Source: an uncultured bacterium (GTDB lineage: Bacteria; Verrucomicrobiota; Lentisphaeria; Victivallales; Victivallaceae). From it: a stretch of DNA of 5,965 nucleotides. Positions 5,621-5,965 of this stretch are shown here, one piece after another. Position numbers and translations under genes: made by a program. How positions within the stretch are numbered: the stretch's first letter is position 1; the number at the start of each line of letters is the position of its first letter. The stretch covers positions 1-5,965 of the forward strand of contig CASECL010000272.1 of the NCBI GenBank assembly GCA_949286445.1. Direction: 5' to 3'. Under the pieces are notes generated by a model. It searched no databases. It was not told the origin of the DNA and was given only the letters and a program-made list of their open reading frames with translations.

Positions 5621-5965
5621 ATGGCAAGTGTAAAATTGTACAATAAGAGCGGAGATGCTAAAGCAGTGGCAATTCAGGAAAAATTGGAAAAACATTTCGG
5701 ATTTCTTCCGGAAGTATTTCAGGCAATGGGCCGCAACGGAGCTTTTCTTGAACATGCTATGGCGGTATCTGAAGTGGCGGGAAAAGGACTTGATCCCAAA
5801 ACCAAAGAACTCATTATTCTGGCCGTAAGCGCAGTTAATGGCTGCAAATATTGTTTTGATGCGCATGCTGCCGCAGCCAAGGCGGTTGGCGTTACTGATG
5901 ATGAAATCACTGCCGCGGTTGAAGTAGGTGCAGCAATAAGTCTCTTCAATAACTTTAACAAAGCA
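5621..5965 (+). CDS. AhpD-like/carboxymuconolactone decarboxylase-family protein (3' end outside window)
   Basis: The 115 visible residues cover most of a single-domain member of the carboxymuconolactone decarboxylase/AhpD-like family, usually ~110-130 residues, all-helical and forming oligomers. The redox motif is E63 in TKELI, C75 and C78 in GCKYC, and H82 in DAH. The spacings (E to first C 12, C to H 7) equal those of the thiol active site of mycobacterial AhpD, though the His next to the second Cys there is Tyr here. This points to a thiol peroxidase or disulfide reductase activity instead of decarboxylation, in the cytoplasm. AAAGGAGGA (5604-5612) is a strong ribosome site at good spacing, fixing the start. 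It seems to have its own promoter. No AhpC or other peroxiredoxin gene is seen in the window, so the partner is unknown. The frame is still open at the last base. Confidence 0.88.
   Translation, partial: MASVKLYNKSGDAKAVAIQEKLEKHFGFLPEVFQAMGRNGAFLEHAMAVSEVAGKGLDPKTKELIILAVSAVNGCKYCFDAHAAAAKAVGVTDDEITAAVEVGAAISLFNNFNKA

Overview
All seven convincing genes and the partial gene at the left edge read on the + strand. The window looks like ordinary chromosome from a Gram-negative-type bacterium: signal-anchored and lipoprotein-like products, TTGACA/TATAAT-type promoters and intrinsic terminators. No mobile element, CRISPR array, rRNA or tRNA gene was seen. The style of the small exported proteins next to a NifS-type desulfurase and a DUF493 protein suggested a PVC-group bacterium (Lentisphaerota/Victivallales-like). 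That is an impression only, and no marker gene here settles the taxonomy.

Layout. Positions 1-638 hold the C-terminal end of a 5'-nucleotidase/UshA-type metallophosphatase whose catalytic half lies outside the window. A promoter-bearing gap leads to threonine synthase (thrC, 767-2059), which is followed by an 8-bp-stem terminator and then a perfect AT-rich dyad. Next comes a two-gene unit at 2152-3617: a NifS-type cysteine desulfurase overlapping a DUF493 (YbeD-like) gene by ATGA. A weak AU-stem/T9 terminator and a good extended -10 promoter separate it from a third unit at 3756-5255. That unit encodes a membrane-anchored coiled-coil protein, a 35-residue hydrophobic protein and a 52-residue lipoprotein-like protein. 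After a 365-bp AT-rich gap with promoter and operator-like signals, an AhpD-like/carboxymuconolactone decarboxylase-family gene starts at 5621 and runs off the right edge.

How the genes relate. ThrC makes threonine from O-phosphohomoserine. The NifS/DUF493 pair probably concerns sulfur mobilisation, for example for Fe-S clusters. The 3756-5255 unit is the least familiar part: three small or low-complexity envelope-type products in one apparent transcript. A strong intrinsic terminator lies inside the last reading frame, so that ORF is either not a gene or is expressed through read-through or translation-coupled attenuation. No clearly new defence or mobile system is visible. The best leads are this envelope operon with its embedded terminator, the two operator-like dyads, and the altered substrate-pocket residues of the nucleotidase domain.
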